Origin: Pedobacter psychrodurus
GTDB taxonomy: Bacteria > Bacteroidota > Bacteroidia > Sphingobacteriales > Sphingobacteriaceae
Assembly (NCBI RefSeq): GCF_004331735.1
Contig: NZ_SJSO01000021.1
Location: forward strand, 41,098 to 105,097
Direction: 5' to 3'
Length of the DNA stretch: 64,000 nt
The notes beneath the pieces are model-generated. The model saw only the letters and a program-made list of their open reading frames with translations, did not search any database and had not been told where the DNA came from. Both the position numbers and the translations under genes were made by a program. Shown piece by piece: positions 8,198 through 17,402 of this stretch; within the stretch, counting starts at the first letter, position 1, and every line of letters begins with the position of its first letter.

Positions 8198-9385
8198 ATG
8201 AATTTCAAGTACATCAGTAAACTTGCTTTTTCTGCACTCTCAATGGCCTTGGTGTTTGGTAAAACAAATGCTCAGGTAACCATAGGCAATACCCAAACAA
8301 ATGGTAGTGAGGCAAACAATATTGTAACGGCAGTTCCATTTCTGCTTATAACACCCGATGCACGTGCGGGGGCAATGGGTGATGCTGGCGTAGCCGTTGC
8401 AGGTGATGTAAATTCTGCCAGTATTAATGCTTCTAAACTCGCTTTTTTAGATAAACCTTACGGGTTTTCAGTATCATACAGCCCATGGCTAAAAAGCTTG
8501 GTACCTGACATTAATCTTGCTTATTTAAGTGGGTTTTATAGATTGGATGACCGCAATACTATTGGTGCATCTTTAAGGTATTTTTCTTTAGGCTCTATCC
8601 AGCTTACCGATATCAATCAACAGGACCTGGGTATTTCCAATCCAAATGAGTTGGCTTTTGATGTTTCTTTCGCCCGTAATTTTGGTAAAGAGTTTTCACT
8701 GGGAACTTCATTAAGATATATTTATTCAAATTTAGTTTCAGGTCAGTTTTCATCCTCAGGGCAGGTACACGGTGGGAATGCCGTAGCGGTTGATGTTTCT
8801 GGATTGTATAAAACAAGTACAACATTATTTGGTAAACAGGCCATTCTTTCTGCAGGTGCCAATATTTCGAACATCGGAACAAAAATGAACTATTCTGATG
8901 GCGGAGAAAATTTCTTTTTACCTACCAATTTTAAAATAGGAGGTGCGTCTACATTCACTGTAGACGATTTTAGCACTTTAACCTTCGCGCTCGATTTTAA
9001 TAAATTGTTGGTGCCAACACAACCCATATATGATTCGAACAATAACATCGTAAGTGGAAAAGATCCAAATCGCTCCGTTCCAGCAGGGATTTTTGGTTCT
9101 TTTGCTGATGCACCAGGCGGTTTTAGTGAAGAATTGAAAGAAGTTGGAATTTCTACAGGATTAGAATATTGGTATAACCAACAGTTTGCGGTTAGAGCTG
9201 GTTACAACTACCAAAGCCCAATGAAAGGTGATAGCCGTTACTTTACCTTAGGACTTGGGTTAAAATACAACGTTTTTAATATCGATTTCTCTTATTTAAT
9301 TGCAAATGCACAAACTAGTCCACTTGCAAATACCTTACGTTTTGGTCTATTGTTTAACTTTGGCGAGAATAAAAGCAAAAGATAA
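8198..9385 (+). CDS. porV: Type IX secretion outer-membrane protein PorV (LptO)
   Basis: PorV is a FadL-like outer-membrane beta-barrel that shuttles type IX secretion substrates from the translocon to the attachment complex. It has 395 residues with a signal peptide (cleavage likely after KTNAQ, near residue 26). The PorV signature follows at about residues 45-75 (FLLITPDARAGAMGDAGVA), and the rest is alternating beta-strand sequence ending in FGLLFNFGENK, a typical barrel C-terminus. It is divergent from gldJ and 22 bases before ispF. porU, which is next to porV in several gliding and oral Bacteroidota, is not adjacent here. Confidence 0.9.
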   Translation: MNFKYISKLAFSALSMALVFGKTNAQVTIGNTQTNGSEANNIVTAVPFLLITPDARAGAMGDAGVAVAGDVNSASINASKLAFLDKPYGFSVSYSPWLKSLVPDINLAYLSGFYRLDDRNTIGASLRYFSLGSIQLTDINQQDLGISNPNELAFDVSFARNFGKEFSLGTSLRYIYSNLVSGQFSSSGQVHGGNAVAVDVSGLYKTSTTLFGKQAILSAGANISNIGTKMNYSDGGENFFLPTNFKIGGASTFTVDDFSTLTFALDFNKLLVPTQPIYDSNNNIVSGKDPNRSVPAGIFGSFADAPGGFSEELKEVGISTGLEYWYNQQFAVRAGYNYQSPMKGDSRYFTLGLGLKYNVFNIDFSYLIANAQTSPLANTLRFGLLFNFGENKSKR

Positions 9386-9407
9386 AAAAGACTAAAATAA
9401 AATATAC

Positions 9408-9887
9408 ATGAAAATTAGAGTAGGTTTCGGGTTCGATGTACACCAGTTAAAAGATCAACATCCTTTTGTTGTTGGTGGGGTTACATTAGATCATCATAAA
9501 GGTGCTTTTGGACATTCGGATGCCGACGTTCTTCTTCACGCTATCTGTGATGCACTTTTAGGTGCAGCCAACCTTCGTGATATTGGTTTCCACTTTAAAA
9601 ATACTGATGATAGGTGGAAAGGCATTAGTAGCATCATCTTACTGAAGGAAACGGTTAAATTGCTGGCCGAAAAAGGATGGCAAATTGGCAATATCGATGC
9701 GATGCTTTGTTTAGAGGCTCCAAAAATTAACCCTCATATTCCTGCCATGCAACAAAATATTGCTGATGCAATCGGTATTTCTACCGAAGATATTTCGATA
9801 AAAGCAACAACTAACGAACAAATGGGTTTTATCGGTAGGGAAGAAGGCGTTGTTTCTTATGCCGTTTGCCTGATAGAAAAACCTTAG
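9408..9887 (+). CDS. ispF: 2-C-methyl-D-erythritol 2,4-cyclodiphosphate synthase
   Basis: IspF makes the cyclic diphosphate intermediate of the non-mevalonate isoprenoid pathway. It has 159 residues, the standard length. The metal ligands of the DVH motif (D10 and H12) and the later HSDADVLLHAICDALLGA segment with its histidine are visible, as is the KATTNEQMGFIGREEG segment near the C-terminus. The stop overlaps by 4 bases with the convergent gene on the minus strand. It follows porV by 22 bases and may share its transcript. Confidence 0.96.
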   Translation: MKIRVGFGFDVHQLKDQHPFVVGGVTLDHHKGAFGHSDADVLLHAICDALLGAANLRDIGFHFKNTDDRWKGISSIILLKETVKLLAEKGWQIGNIDAMLCLEAPKINPHIPAMQQNIADAIGISTEDISIKATTNEQMGFIGREEGVVSYAVCLIEKP

Positions 9888-10351
9888 TTTATGCTAGAGT
9901 TTCGGGCGGTTAGGTAAGAAATTGGTAAGCCAATACAGAAAATTAGAATTACCGCATTTAAAATCGCCCGCTCGTAGTTAAATGGTGCAGCTGATACTTT
10001 GGTTAGTGGAATAATCAATAGGGTCATAATGGTCCAAACAATAATGCCGTACAGTATCCCTGATAAGATGACATTCTTCCATAATATAGACGTTTTTGTT
10101 GACGCTATTGCGAAAACCAACGTAAAGCAAAAAGCAATAAAGTAGTGGAGTGCTAAGCCAAGAAGAGCTGTTTTAATGCCTCCGGCAAAAGCTTCTGTTC
10201 CCAAGATGGCACTGGAGATATATTGAAATACCCCCATAAAATTCATCTTTCCTAAAAATATAACGGCGGCCAATCCATCTAATGTTCCGGCAATAAGCGC
10301 AATTAATAAAACCTGTTTAAAGGAAAATCGGATTTGGTTAGGTTTTTCCAT
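9884..10351 (-). CDS. Small hypothetical membrane protein (YagU/DUF1440-like)
   Basis: A 155-residue protein with four predicted membrane helices: residues ~12-32, 50-70, 85-110 and 125-150. The layout and the motif GILYGIIVWTIMTLLIIPLT recall YagU/DUF1440 membrane proteins, some of which affect acid resistance, but I could not confirm the family. An upstream in-frame TTG at 10357 would add two residues; the ATG at 10351 is preferred. It converges on ispF with a 4-base overlap of the gene ends. Function unknown. Confidence 0.75.
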   Translation of the reverse strand: MEKPNQIRFSFKQVLLIALIAGTLDGLAAVIFLGKMNFMGVFQYISSAILGTEAFAGGIKTALLGLALHYFIAFCFTLVFAIASTKTSILWKNVILSGILYGIIVWTIMTLLIIPLTKVSAAPFNYERAILNAVILIFCIGLPISYLTARNSSIN

Positions 10352-10430
10352 AAACAATAATAATGTTTTTTTAAATAGCTTGTTATTAATTGTTTATGTT
10401 TTTTTGTTGAAGGAGAAATGGATACCGAAA

Positions 10431-10462
10431 GAAGTCAAGTTTTTAAAACTTGACTTCTTTTT
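10431..10462. terminator. Hairpin terminator between convergent/tandem minus-strand genes
   Basis: A 12-base perfect inverted repeat (GAAGTCAAGTTT / AAACTTGACTTC) with a 3-base loop, flanked by TTTTTAT on the plus strand. It lies 12 bases beyond the stop of the minus-strand glycan enzyme gene. Confidence 0.65.
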
Positions 10463-10473
10463 ATAGACTAATA

Positions 10474-13400
10474 TTACGCTACCTGCTCTTTAACGTTACC
10501 TGTTCTTTTCATTGTTCCCCAGGTTTCCAGTTCACCTTTTATGGCTTTCCTAAACGAACGGAATAGTACAACATACATTAATTGTCGCCAAAAAAAACGT
10601 TGCGGGAATATGTAAAGTAAATTCGTGTACTTTTCTTTTTCCATGCGGAAGGCGATTGCAGCAAAAATCATATCTACAACAATAAAGATAATGTAATAGA
10701 AAAGCACTTGACCAAAGCCGTTATGTAGACTTAAAATCCCTGAAAATCCGGTAAGGGTTAAATTATTTATAGCACTTAACGAAAATAGGCCACTAATTAG
10801 CGAGATAAACATGAAAAGATCAGCCAGTGGCGAAAATAATGGTAAGATGATTTGATAGATCAATATATTTGGCATACCTACCATTCCAAAGTAACCATAT
10901 TTTTTATTTAATAGTGTTCTTCTGTTTTTCCAGAAGCTTTGCATTACGCCAAAACTCCAGCGAAAACGTTGTTTAAGCAACATGCTCACCGTTTCTGGCG
11001 CTTCGGTATAAGCTATTGCAGTATCACAGTTTTTTACCCGGTAACCTGCTTTCAAAATACGCATGGTTAAATCGCAGTCTTCGGCAAGTGTATCAATGGT
11101 AAATCCACCAATTTCTAAAATTACATTTTTTCTGAAAGCACCAATTGCTCCAGGCACAACAGTAATTGTATTTAATAAGTCGAAAGCACGCCTATCCATA
11201 TTCTGCGCAGTGATATATTCAATAGACTGCCATTTGGTAATGATGTTGTTGGCATTCCCAACTTTCACCGTACCAGCTACTGCCGCAATTTGGTCGCTGT
11301 AGAAGTAACGCATGAGTTCCGTAACGGCATTATCTTTTAACTGGGTATCAGCATCTATACAAACTACAAATTCTGAAGTAGCTTTTGATATACCATAATT
11401 TAAGGCCGAAGCTTTACCACCATTAGCTTTGCGGAAAACCTTTACCTGAGGGTGGTTGCCAAAATGTTCATTAATGATTTCGAAGGTTTTGTCTTTTGAT
11501 CCATCATCCACAAAAATCAGTTCAAAATCAGGGTAGGTGGTTTTTAAAAGACTATTAATGGTTTGTACAGCAGTAACCTCTTCATTATAGGCCGGAATAA
11601 TAATACTCACTTTTTCTGAAGGATTTGCTATCAGTTTGCTGGTATTCTGTTTTGCTCTTTTGCGCTGCCTAATCGCCAAATAAGCGATAAAAATGGTCCT
11701 TAAAATAGCAAGTACAATCGCAACAGAAAATATGATGTTTAAAGTCATGTTTCCATAATAAAAAAAGTTGATGAAGAAGTAATCACCAGAGCCTGAAAAA
11801 CCACTATTTGCAGTAGACTTAACAGCAGGCATGAGTTCTGATCTTTTTTTACCCATTAAATCGCCAACCGTTGTAAAAGTATAGCCTTTGGCTTTGAAGA
11901 ATTTTATAATCCGAGGTAAAGCGGCAACTGTAGCTTCACGGTTTCCACCTGCATCGTGCAATAAAAGAATATTGCCATTATCCTGTTGCTTCACTACTTC
12001 GTTAAAAATCTGATCAGCGGTTTTGCCAGGTTCCCAATCTTCAGGATCGATATATTCGCCGATATTGATGTAATTTTCTTTACGGCTCTGGGCAACCGGC
12101 AAAATTTCTGAAATGTTTTGGGGTTCAGCATCAGCGTTAAATGGTGCCCGAAACAAAATTGTACTATGGCCAGTAACCGCTTCAATTAACCTGCGTGTAG
12201 CATTTAGTTCGAACTTTACTCGTCTTGGTCCAATGGCCGACATATCAGGATGGAAGAAAGTATGGTTTCCAATTTCATAACCATCATTATATTCTTGTCT
12301 TAACAGTTCCATGTTCTGTTCAGCCATAATTCCAACCACAAAGAAACAGCCTGGTACTTTTTCCTGCTTTAAAATATTTAATACTTGTGGGGTGTAAACC
12401 GGATCTGGCCCATCATCAAAGGTTAAGGCAATTTTCTTATCGGCCTCTCCAAATCTTTTAATTACATATTGCTCTGGGAGTCGGGTATATTTTTGATCGG
12501 CAATGGAGAAGTTGTCTTTATTTAAAGTGAATTTTACACTACCTGGTGTAGGGGTAGAAATCAGATCCAGAATTTCACCATCGCCTAAGTATGAGATTCC
12601 ACCCATATTTAAGGAAGCAATTTTGCGTAAATCGAATGGTTTTTTCTTTAACGTATCCAAACTGAGGTCGTTAGAAATAAAAGACCATAAGCGCTTGTCT
12701 TCTGAACCTAAACGCCATAAAGCTACACCAGCAATGTCCCAGTCATCAGCCTTACGGATTAAGTTAAAGTAGGTTGCGGCATCGGTAAAGTAAACTTCAT
12801 GTTTAATTCCACTGCCGTCATTGTAAGTGTAGTTTAAATTTGCAGAAGCCGGATTGTAATTTATTTTGCTTTTGTAATTAACAGCCATTGTCATCGCCTG
12901 CTCGTAAGTAACCGGTTGCCCAATACTATTTTTTGGCCAATCGTAACCGTAACAAGCCAAGGCAAGGATTACTTTGCTGGCATCAACTTTATTGCAAATA
13001 TCATCAAGCTTTTCTTCTACCCATTCCTGATGAGAAATATCTCCTGCATTACTTTGCTCGGTATGCTGATCATAAGCCATCAGTATAATGTAATCGTTAT
13101 ATTTTTGAAGAATTTCTGCTTTATAATCGTCGTTTTCTGGTGAAATATCTTGAGAAACAATCAGCTTTTTAGCATGAAACTGACTGTAAAGATTTTTCAT
13201 GAAAGCATTAAAGCTATCGCTGTTTTCAAGGTTAAGCTCTTCAAAATCTATATTAATTCCACTATAACCGTATTTTTTGGTAATTGCAATCAGATCGTAG
13301 ATCAATTTTTGTTGAGCAGGTAGATCGTTCAATAATCGCCTTACTGCTGCGCCGTCCCAATGGTCTTTATTGTAATTGGAAACTACGGCAATAGCCGATT

Positions 13401-13878
13401 TTTTGCCGGCATGTATGACTTTCAAAGCTGCAGTATCAGCCTTATCTACAATAGAATCGCCATTTAAAAAGAACGACTCTGTAGCCACCATATCCAGATG
13501 GCTGATGTTGCGTTTTAAATCTGATATTGATGATTCTTTACTTGCTGCCCAACTTACGTAAAAAGCCATGTTGATGCGTTTGTTGTTACCTCGATGGGTT
13601 AAAATGCGGTGTTCACGGTCTTTTTTGATCTTTTGCAGCTTAGATTTTTCGATCGTGAAATCTTTATACTGTTGCGATTTTTTTAACCTCTCTAACTGTT
13701 TTTGGGTTAAGGGTGTATTGGTATCGATAAAAGGCAAATTTGGCTCCTGCACCGATGATAGGGTATACACTACGCAGATAATTGCGACTATGAAAACTAA
13801 AAAAAATGTGCGGCTTACCCAGGTAAATGTATGCCAGCGTCTTTTAGTCTCAGTTTGAAATATTTGTTTTCCGGACAT
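10474..13878 (-). CDS. Trifunctional membrane glycan enzyme: GH18 + NodB deacetylase + GT2
   Basis: A 1134-residue fusion predicted to build and modify an exported amino-sugar polysaccharide. Order: an N-terminal helix (~19-38); a GH18-like domain (~95-420) whose GINIDFEEL strand keeps the catalytic DxE; a NodB polysaccharide deacetylase domain (~470-665) with TFDDGPDP and the zinc motif HTFFH; a membrane helix (~700-725); a processive GT2 domain (~750-990) with SIIIPAYNEE, VDDGSKD, a DAD metal site, an EDCDLT segment and the QRFRW product-binding motif; and C-terminal helices. The set matches functions that PgaB and PgaC share in poly-N-acetylglucosamine synthesis, here on one chain. It is a single gene with long gaps on both sides, so it is probably independently regulated. 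Confidence 0.9.
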   Translation of the reverse strand: MSGKQIFQTETKRRWHTFTWVSRTFFLVFIVAIICVVYTLSSVQEPNLPFIDTNTPLTQKQLERLKKSQQYKDFTIEKSKLQKIKKDREHRILTHRGNNKRINMAFYVSWAASKESSISDLKRNISHLDMVATESFFLNGDSIVDKADTAALKVIHAGKKSAIAVVSNYNKDHWDGAAVRRLLNDLPAQQKLIYDLIAITKKYGYSGINIDFEELNLENSDSFNAFMKNLYSQFHAKKLIVSQDISPENDDYKAEILQKYNDYIILMAYDQHTEQSNAGDISHQEWVEEKLDDICNKVDASKVILALACYGYDWPKNSIGQPVTYEQAMTMAVNYKSKINYNPASANLNYTYNDGSGIKHEVYFTDAATYFNLIRKADDWDIAGVALWRLGSEDKRLWSFISNDLSLDTLKKKPFDLRKIASLNMGGISYLGDGEILDLISTPTPGSVKFTLNKDNFSIADQKYTRLPEQYVIKRFGEADKKIALTFDDGPDPVYTPQVLNILKQEKVPGCFFVVGIMAEQNMELLRQEYNDGYEIGNHTFFHPDMSAIGPRRVKFELNATRRLIEAVTGHSTILFRAPFNADAEPQNISEILPVAQSRKENYINIGEYIDPEDWEPGKTADQIFNEVVKQQDNGNILLLHDAGGNREATVAALPRIIKFFKAKGYTFTTVGDLMGKKRSELMPAVKSTANSGFSGSGDYFFINFFYYGNMTLNIIFSVAIVLAILRTIFIAYLAIRQRKRAKQNTSKLIANPSEKVSIIIPAYNEEVTAVQTINSLLKTTYPDFELIFVDDGSKDKTFEIINEHFGNHPQVKVFRKANGGKASALNYGISKATSEFVVCIDADTQLKDNAVTELMRYFYSDQIAAVAGTVKVGNANNIITKWQSIEYITAQNMDRRAFDLLNTITVVPGAIGAFRKNVILEIGGFTIDTLAEDCDLTMRILKAGYRVKNCDTAIAYTEAPETVSMLLKQRFRWSFGVMQSFWKNRRTLLNKKYGYFGMVGMPNILIYQIILPLFSPLADLFMFISLISGLFSLSAINNLTLTGFSGILSLHNGFGQVLFYYIIFIVVDMIFAAIAFRMEKEKYTNLLYIFPQRFFWRQLMYVVLFRSFRKAIKGELETWGTMKRTGNVKEQVA

Positions 13879-14103
13879 TTTTCTTTTCTGATTTATTAAT
13901 CAAATGTCAATAACGAATATGAAGATTGTATGAATGCTTAATTGGAATGGTAAGATAATTGATCGTTTATCCCGTGTTAAGATGCTGATTTTATCTGTCT
14001 ATTTACCAGGTGAATAGGTGGTCTTTCCGGATCTTTGCATAACTAAGTAGTTAAGGTTTTCTTGCGTAAATTAAAATGCAATAAGAGGAAACGAAAAAGC
14101 ATT

Positions 14104-14150
14104 GTCATCCTGAGAGGTCAGTTTTAGAAAAACAAGGGAGTTGGGATGAC
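14104..14150. repeat. Short REP-like palindrome with GTCATCC/GGATGAC ends
   Basis: GTCATCC at 14104-14110 is matched by GGATGAC at 14144-14150. It belongs to the GTCAT-ended palindromes listed elsewhere in this window. Confidence 0.55.
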
Positions 14151-14199
14151 TGGTTTTTCGTAAAATCGCCACTGGTAATCTTAAAGTGCTTGCTATAAG

Positions 14200-14300
14200 T
14201 TTGCCCTCTGCTCAGTCTTGCCTCGGTTAGCCACCGAATGGCTCTTACTTTTTCCTTGATGAAAAAGTAACAAAAAATCAAGGCTTGCATCGTTTCTTGT
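14200..14300 (+). repeat. Structured dispersed element, copy 1
   Basis: Contains CTTGCCTCGGTTAGCC near 14216, then a perfect 9-base hairpin TTACTTTTT (14245-14253) / AAAAAGTAA (14262-14270), then CAAAAAATC. A second copy lies at about 23875-23950, where the hairpin is TTTCTTTTT / AAAAAGAAA. The paired change A-T to T-A keeps the stem intact. Confidence 0.65.
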
Positions 14301-14602
14301 AAAAACCTACGAAAATCTTTATTGCGGCAGTCTTTAGGCTCTGGCCTCACTCATCCCACAGCACCCGCTTGATTCTGCCTTGGGCTGTGAGGGTATGAAA
14401 GTGGAAGCAAAGATTTCCGTGCTTTTTCCTGCGAAAATCTGCTATGCCGGATAGCAGCGTGCAGAGGATCTTTCATTGAGCCAGTCGATGGATAAATGTT
14501 TTTTTGATTTCGATTATTAAAGGTCTTCGACAGGCTCAGACTGACAATACTTATGCTTACTTAATGACATTGGGTTGCGTCTGTAATATGCAGTTACAAA
14601 AA

Positions 14603-14631
14603 AGCCAGCAAACTTCACAGAAATGCTGGCT
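14603..14631 (-). terminator. Intrinsic terminator after pirin gene
   Basis: An 8-base perfect stem (AGCCAGCA / TGCTGGCT, 13-base loop), followed on the minus strand by a T run (complement of ACAAAAAA at 14597-14603). It is 71 bases beyond the pirin stop. Confidence 0.75.
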
Positions 14632-14701
14632 AATTAATCTATTCAGTATAATGGATGCTGAGATAAATCCGATAACTATCGGATCAGCACGATTTTTTCA
14701 T

Positions 14702-15571
14702 TTACTCTTCTAAATAACCAAATCTTCCTTGGTTATAATCTTCAATGGCCTGATGGATTTCGGCCTCCGTATTCATTAAAAATGGTCCGTATTGAACAAT
14801 TGGCTCATCTATAGGTTCGCCACTTAAAACCAAAATCACACTGTTTTCTAAAGCTTCGATCTTAATCTGTTCTCCTTTATTTTTGAAGTGAACAAAATTA
14901 TCGGCTACCGCGGCTTCGGCCCCATTTATTTTAATCGAACCTTCAATCACCATAAATCCGGTGTTAAAATTCTCAGGGAAGTTAAAAGTAGCTTCACTAC
15001 CTTTATTTAACCTGGCATTATAGAGTTCTATAGGCGTGAAAGTATTTGCATTGCCTTTTATGCCCTGATAATTGCCTGCTATAATTTCAATTTTTCCTCC
15101 ATTTTCAGGAAGATCAAAATGAGTCATATCAGCCTGTTTAATAGCCTGATAGCCTGGTTTTCCCATTTTTTCCTTAGCAGGAAGGTTAACCCAAAGCTGA
15201 ACCATTTGAAATGGACCACCAGCTAAACTGTATTGCGCTTCGTGATGTTCTTTATGTAATACACCACTTGCAGCAGTCATCCATTGTACATCACCCGGGT
15301 AAATCACTCCGCTGTTTCCAGAACTGTCATGATGCGCAACCGCACCATGATAAGCTATAGTTACCGTTTCGAAGCCCCGATGTGGATGTACGCCAACGCC
15401 CCTTGGTTCTTTCCTGGCAGAAAATTCGATCTTTGAGCCATAATCCATTAAGAAAAAAGGACTCATATTGATTTTATATCCACTTGGGAAAAAATTGTGT
15501 ACCCTAAAGCCATCGCCAACCATGTGTGGCGCTGGAGCTTTTAGTACTTTTTCTATTTGTTTTGTTTCCAT
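14702..15571 (-). CDS. Pirin family protein
   Basis: Pirins are bicupin proteins; some have quercetin 2,3-dioxygenase activity, others act as redox-responsive regulators. At 289 residues this is of normal length. The N-terminal cupin keeps the metal ligands: HPHRGFETVT, then AHHDSSGNSG, and the HKEHHE segment about 45 residues later. The C-terminal half has the second cupin without a clear metal set. It lies 67 bases downstream of the YceI gene on the same strand, and a strong terminator follows. A role in oxidative or quinone stress is plausible but not shown. Confidence 0.92.
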   Translation of the reverse strand: METKQIEKVLKAPAPHMVGDGFRVHNFFPSGYKINMSPFFLMDYGSKIEFSARKEPRGVGVHPHRGFETVTIAYHGAVAHHDSSGNSGVIYPGDVQWMTAASGVLHKEHHEAQYSLAGGPFQMVQLWVNLPAKEKMGKPGYQAIKQADMTHFDLPENGGKIEIIAGNYQGIKGNANTFTPIELYNARLNKGSEATFNFPENFNTGFMVIEGSIKINGAEAAVADNFVHFKNKGEQIKIEALENSVILVLSGEPIDEPIVQYGPFLMNTEAEIHQAIEDYNQGRFGYLEE

Positions 15572-15638
15572 TACCTTTTATAATTAGATAAGGCATGGGG
15601 CTAAGCGCATAGTGCCGCCATACGCTTAGCTCTACGCG

Positions 15639-16169
15639 CTATGCTTGTTTCACAAACTGTAATTCACCTAAAAGGCGAACTTCTTCACTTACCATTACGC
15701 CGCCAGTTTCTAGCGCAGCATTCCAGGTTAAGCCGAATTCTGAACGATTAATTTTTCCGCTTAAAGTAAAACCAGCTTTGGTGTTTCCCCATGGATCGGT
15801 AGCAATACCACCAAATTCTGCAGTTAATTTTACTGGTTTAGTTTCGCCTTTAATGGTTAAATCGCCTTTAACAATATAATCGCCGCCATCTTTTTCTACT
15901 GAATTGGATTTAAATTCGATGTGCGCAAATTTTTCAGCGTCGAAAAAATCTCCACTTTTCAAATGGTTATCGCGGTCAGTATTTCCGGTATCGATTGAAT
16001 CGATGTCGCCTTTGAAAGAAATTTCTGCATTTTCAAATTCATCACCCTCAGATGATAATTCTGCTGAGAAAGATTTTAAACTACCGGTTACAGTAGTAAT
16101 CATTAAGTGTTTTACTTTAAATTGTAATTCGCTGTGGGTTGGATCTAATGTCCATTTTGTAGTTGCCAT
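15639..16169 (-). CDS. YceI family lipocalin-like protein
   Basis: YceI proteins form a large beta-barrel that binds polyisoprenoid-like ligands. The protein has 176 residues and lacks a signal peptide, so this member is probably cytoplasmic. It begins with TKWTLDPTHSELQFKVKHLM, the diagnostic family start, and has the AEISFKGDIDSI, TDRDNHLKSGDFFD and VKGDLTIKGETKPV segments. It lies upstream of the pirin gene on the same strand, so the pair may be expressed together. Upstream is a 240-base tract of simple repeats. Confidence 0.93.
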   Translation of the reverse strand: MATTKWTLDPTHSELQFKVKHLMITTVTGSLKSFSAELSSEGDEFENAEISFKGDIDSIDTGNTDRDNHLKSGDFFDAEKFAHIEFKSNSVEKDGGDYIVKGDLTIKGETKPVKLTAEFGGIATDPWGNTKAGFTLSGKINRSEFGLTWNAALETGGVMVSEEVRLLGELQFVKQA

Positions 16170-16249
16170 ATCTTTTGTTTTTTGAGATGTTTAATATTTA
16201 CAACACAAAAGTACAGCGCAGGTTTTTACTACAGATTGATGTATGGTAA

Positions 16250-16408
16250 GTAATAAGAAATGATTGAATGAGAGAAGGATTGAATTATTGAATGACAGAT
16301 TGAGAGAAGGATGTGAGATTGATTGAATTAGTGAATGATTGAGTGTTGAAAAGTTGGAATGTTAAGATTACAATGCCATTCACTCATTCAAAATTCATTC
16401 ATTCAATT
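16250..16408. repeat. Low-complexity TGAATGA/TCATTCA word-repeat tract
   Basis: Many variants of GATTGAATGA and GAGAGAAGGATT fill 16258-16345. The complementary words CATTCACTCATTCA and CATTCATTCAATT follow at 16378-16408, so the tract can fold back on itself. No coding potential was seen. Confidence 0.6.
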
Positions 16409-16412
16409 ATTG

Positions 16413-17000
16413 CTAAGGTCTGAAATGTTTATTAGCCAGTTCCTTTCTTACACGGCTTAGCGATTCGGGGGTAATGCCCAGATAAGATGCGATCATCCAT
16501 TGGGGCACACGGAGCGTAAGATTAGGGTAGAGTTTAATAAAATCGAGGTATCTTTCTTCGGCCGTTGCACTTAATAGCATGTTAATTCTTTTTTGCATAA
16601 AGCGGATCGAATTGTTGAGCAGTTTGATTTGCATGGGCTGTAAGCATGGTACTTGCCTGGCCGCTTCTTCCATGAAATTGTTGGGCATTAACACAGCTTC
16701 GGTTGATTCGATGGCATCGATAAAAAATATTGATGGCTCATTGTTCATGTTGTTACGGTCGGAAACTAACCAATTTTCGGGGGCGAACTGGAGGATGTGT
16801 TCTTTGCCTTTCGCATCAATCGAATAGGCACGCAACAAACCTTTGCCTACAAAATATCCGTGTTTAAAATTATCTCCGGTATATTGAAGTATTTCGTTTT
16901 TCTCGAATTTTTTAACCTTTAAAACAGATGATATGCTTTCGAACTGCTCATCAGTTATCTCTATTTTTTCCTGTAAGTATTTTTGGAACTGATGAATCAT
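16413..17000 (-). CDS. Crp/Fnr family transcriptional regulator
   Basis: A 195-residue regulator with an N-terminal cyclic-nucleotide-binding-like domain (about 10-130, including the YFVGKGLLRAYSID strand) and a C-terminal winged helix (about 145-195, with WMIASYLGITPESLSRVRKEL as recognition helix). The effector is unknown; Bacteroidota members of this type usually lack the Fnr cysteine set, and none is seen here. It lies 12 bases downstream of the small Cys-rich membrane protein gene on the same strand. It may regulate that gene or the pirin/YceI pair. It is one of three such regulators in this window. Confidence 0.9.
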   Translation of the reverse strand: MIHQFQKYLQEKIEITDEQFESISSVLKVKKFEKNEILQYTGDNFKHGYFVGKGLLRAYSIDAKGKEHILQFAPENWLVSDRNNMNNEPSIFFIDAIESTEAVLMPNNFMEEAARQVPCLQPMQIKLLNNSIRFMQKRINMLLSATAEERYLDFIKLYPNLTLRVPQWMIASYLGITPESLSRVRKELANKHFRP

Positions 17001-17012
17001 AAAGGTGGAATA

Positions 17013-17171
17013 TTATTTTTTTACGGGCTTAATATCGGAAAAATCTACACCACATTTGCAATTGCCACCACATCCATCTTTTTTTACCTGTAAAGATTTA
17101 AAAACCAAACGGCCAACATATACCAATGCTACCGCAAAAAGTAAAAAGACTAAAATCGTTTGAATATCCAT
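17013..17171 (-). CDS. Small Cys-rich membrane protein (FeoB-associated type)
   Basis: A 52-residue protein with one membrane helix (about residues 4-24) and a C-terminal cysteine cluster, CGGNCKCG. This matches the short 'FeoB-associated Cys-rich membrane protein' family, which is often beside ferrous iron transporters, although no feo gene is nearby. A longer frame exists upstream to 17243, but the ATG at 17171 fits the family and avoids repeat sequence. It lies 12 bases before the Crp/Fnr gene. A role in metal or redox sensing is speculative. Confidence 0.75.
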   Translation of the reverse strand: MDIQTILVFLLFAVALVYVGRLVFKSLQVKKDGCGGNCKCGVDFSDIKPVKK

Positions 17172-17238
17172 AATACAAATATAAGTGCTTTTAAGGGGAT
17201 GGTGTTCAGGGAAGTGTAAATTATTAATGTGCATTTTT

Positions 17239-17387
17239 ACCACAGAGGAAACCGAGTTTTACACAGAGGACATAGAGCCACTTATCGACTGGGTTCGTGT
17301 CTACGCGAACCCTTAGTTTTGCTAAGAAACTCAGAAGGATTGTATCTCTTTGGTCCTCTGTGTCTTATCCTTAGTGATCTCTGTGGT
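17239..17387. repeat. Nested inverted repeat of the CCACAGAG family
   Basis: The outer pair is ACCACAGAG (17239-17247) with CTCTGTGGT (17379-17387). Inside is a perfect 11-base pair ACACAGAGGAC (17261-17271) with GTCCTCTGTGT (17353-17363), and a 7-base hairpin GGGTTCG / CGAACCC (17291-17312) sits in the centre. A second member is at 33231-33397 and a fragment near 52165-52200. Confidence 0.75.
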
Positions 17388-17402
17388 TAAGGAAAACATA
17401 GT

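Larger units (their letters stand above)
13879..14701. other. Repeat-rich 820-base intergenic region
   Basis: No credible gene was found. An 81-codon minus-strand frame at 14105-14350 lies wholly inside repeat sequence and is not a gene. The region holds a short GTCATCC...GGATGAC palindrome (14104-14150), a structured dispersed element (14200-14300), a GACAGGCTCAGACTGAC repeat fragment (14523-14546) and the pirin terminator (14603-14631). Confidence 0.75.

Noticed and set aside
14105..14350. 81-codon minus-strand frame
   Set aside because: It lies inside dispersed repeat sequence (the structured element and GTCATCC palindrome) and has no protein-like features.
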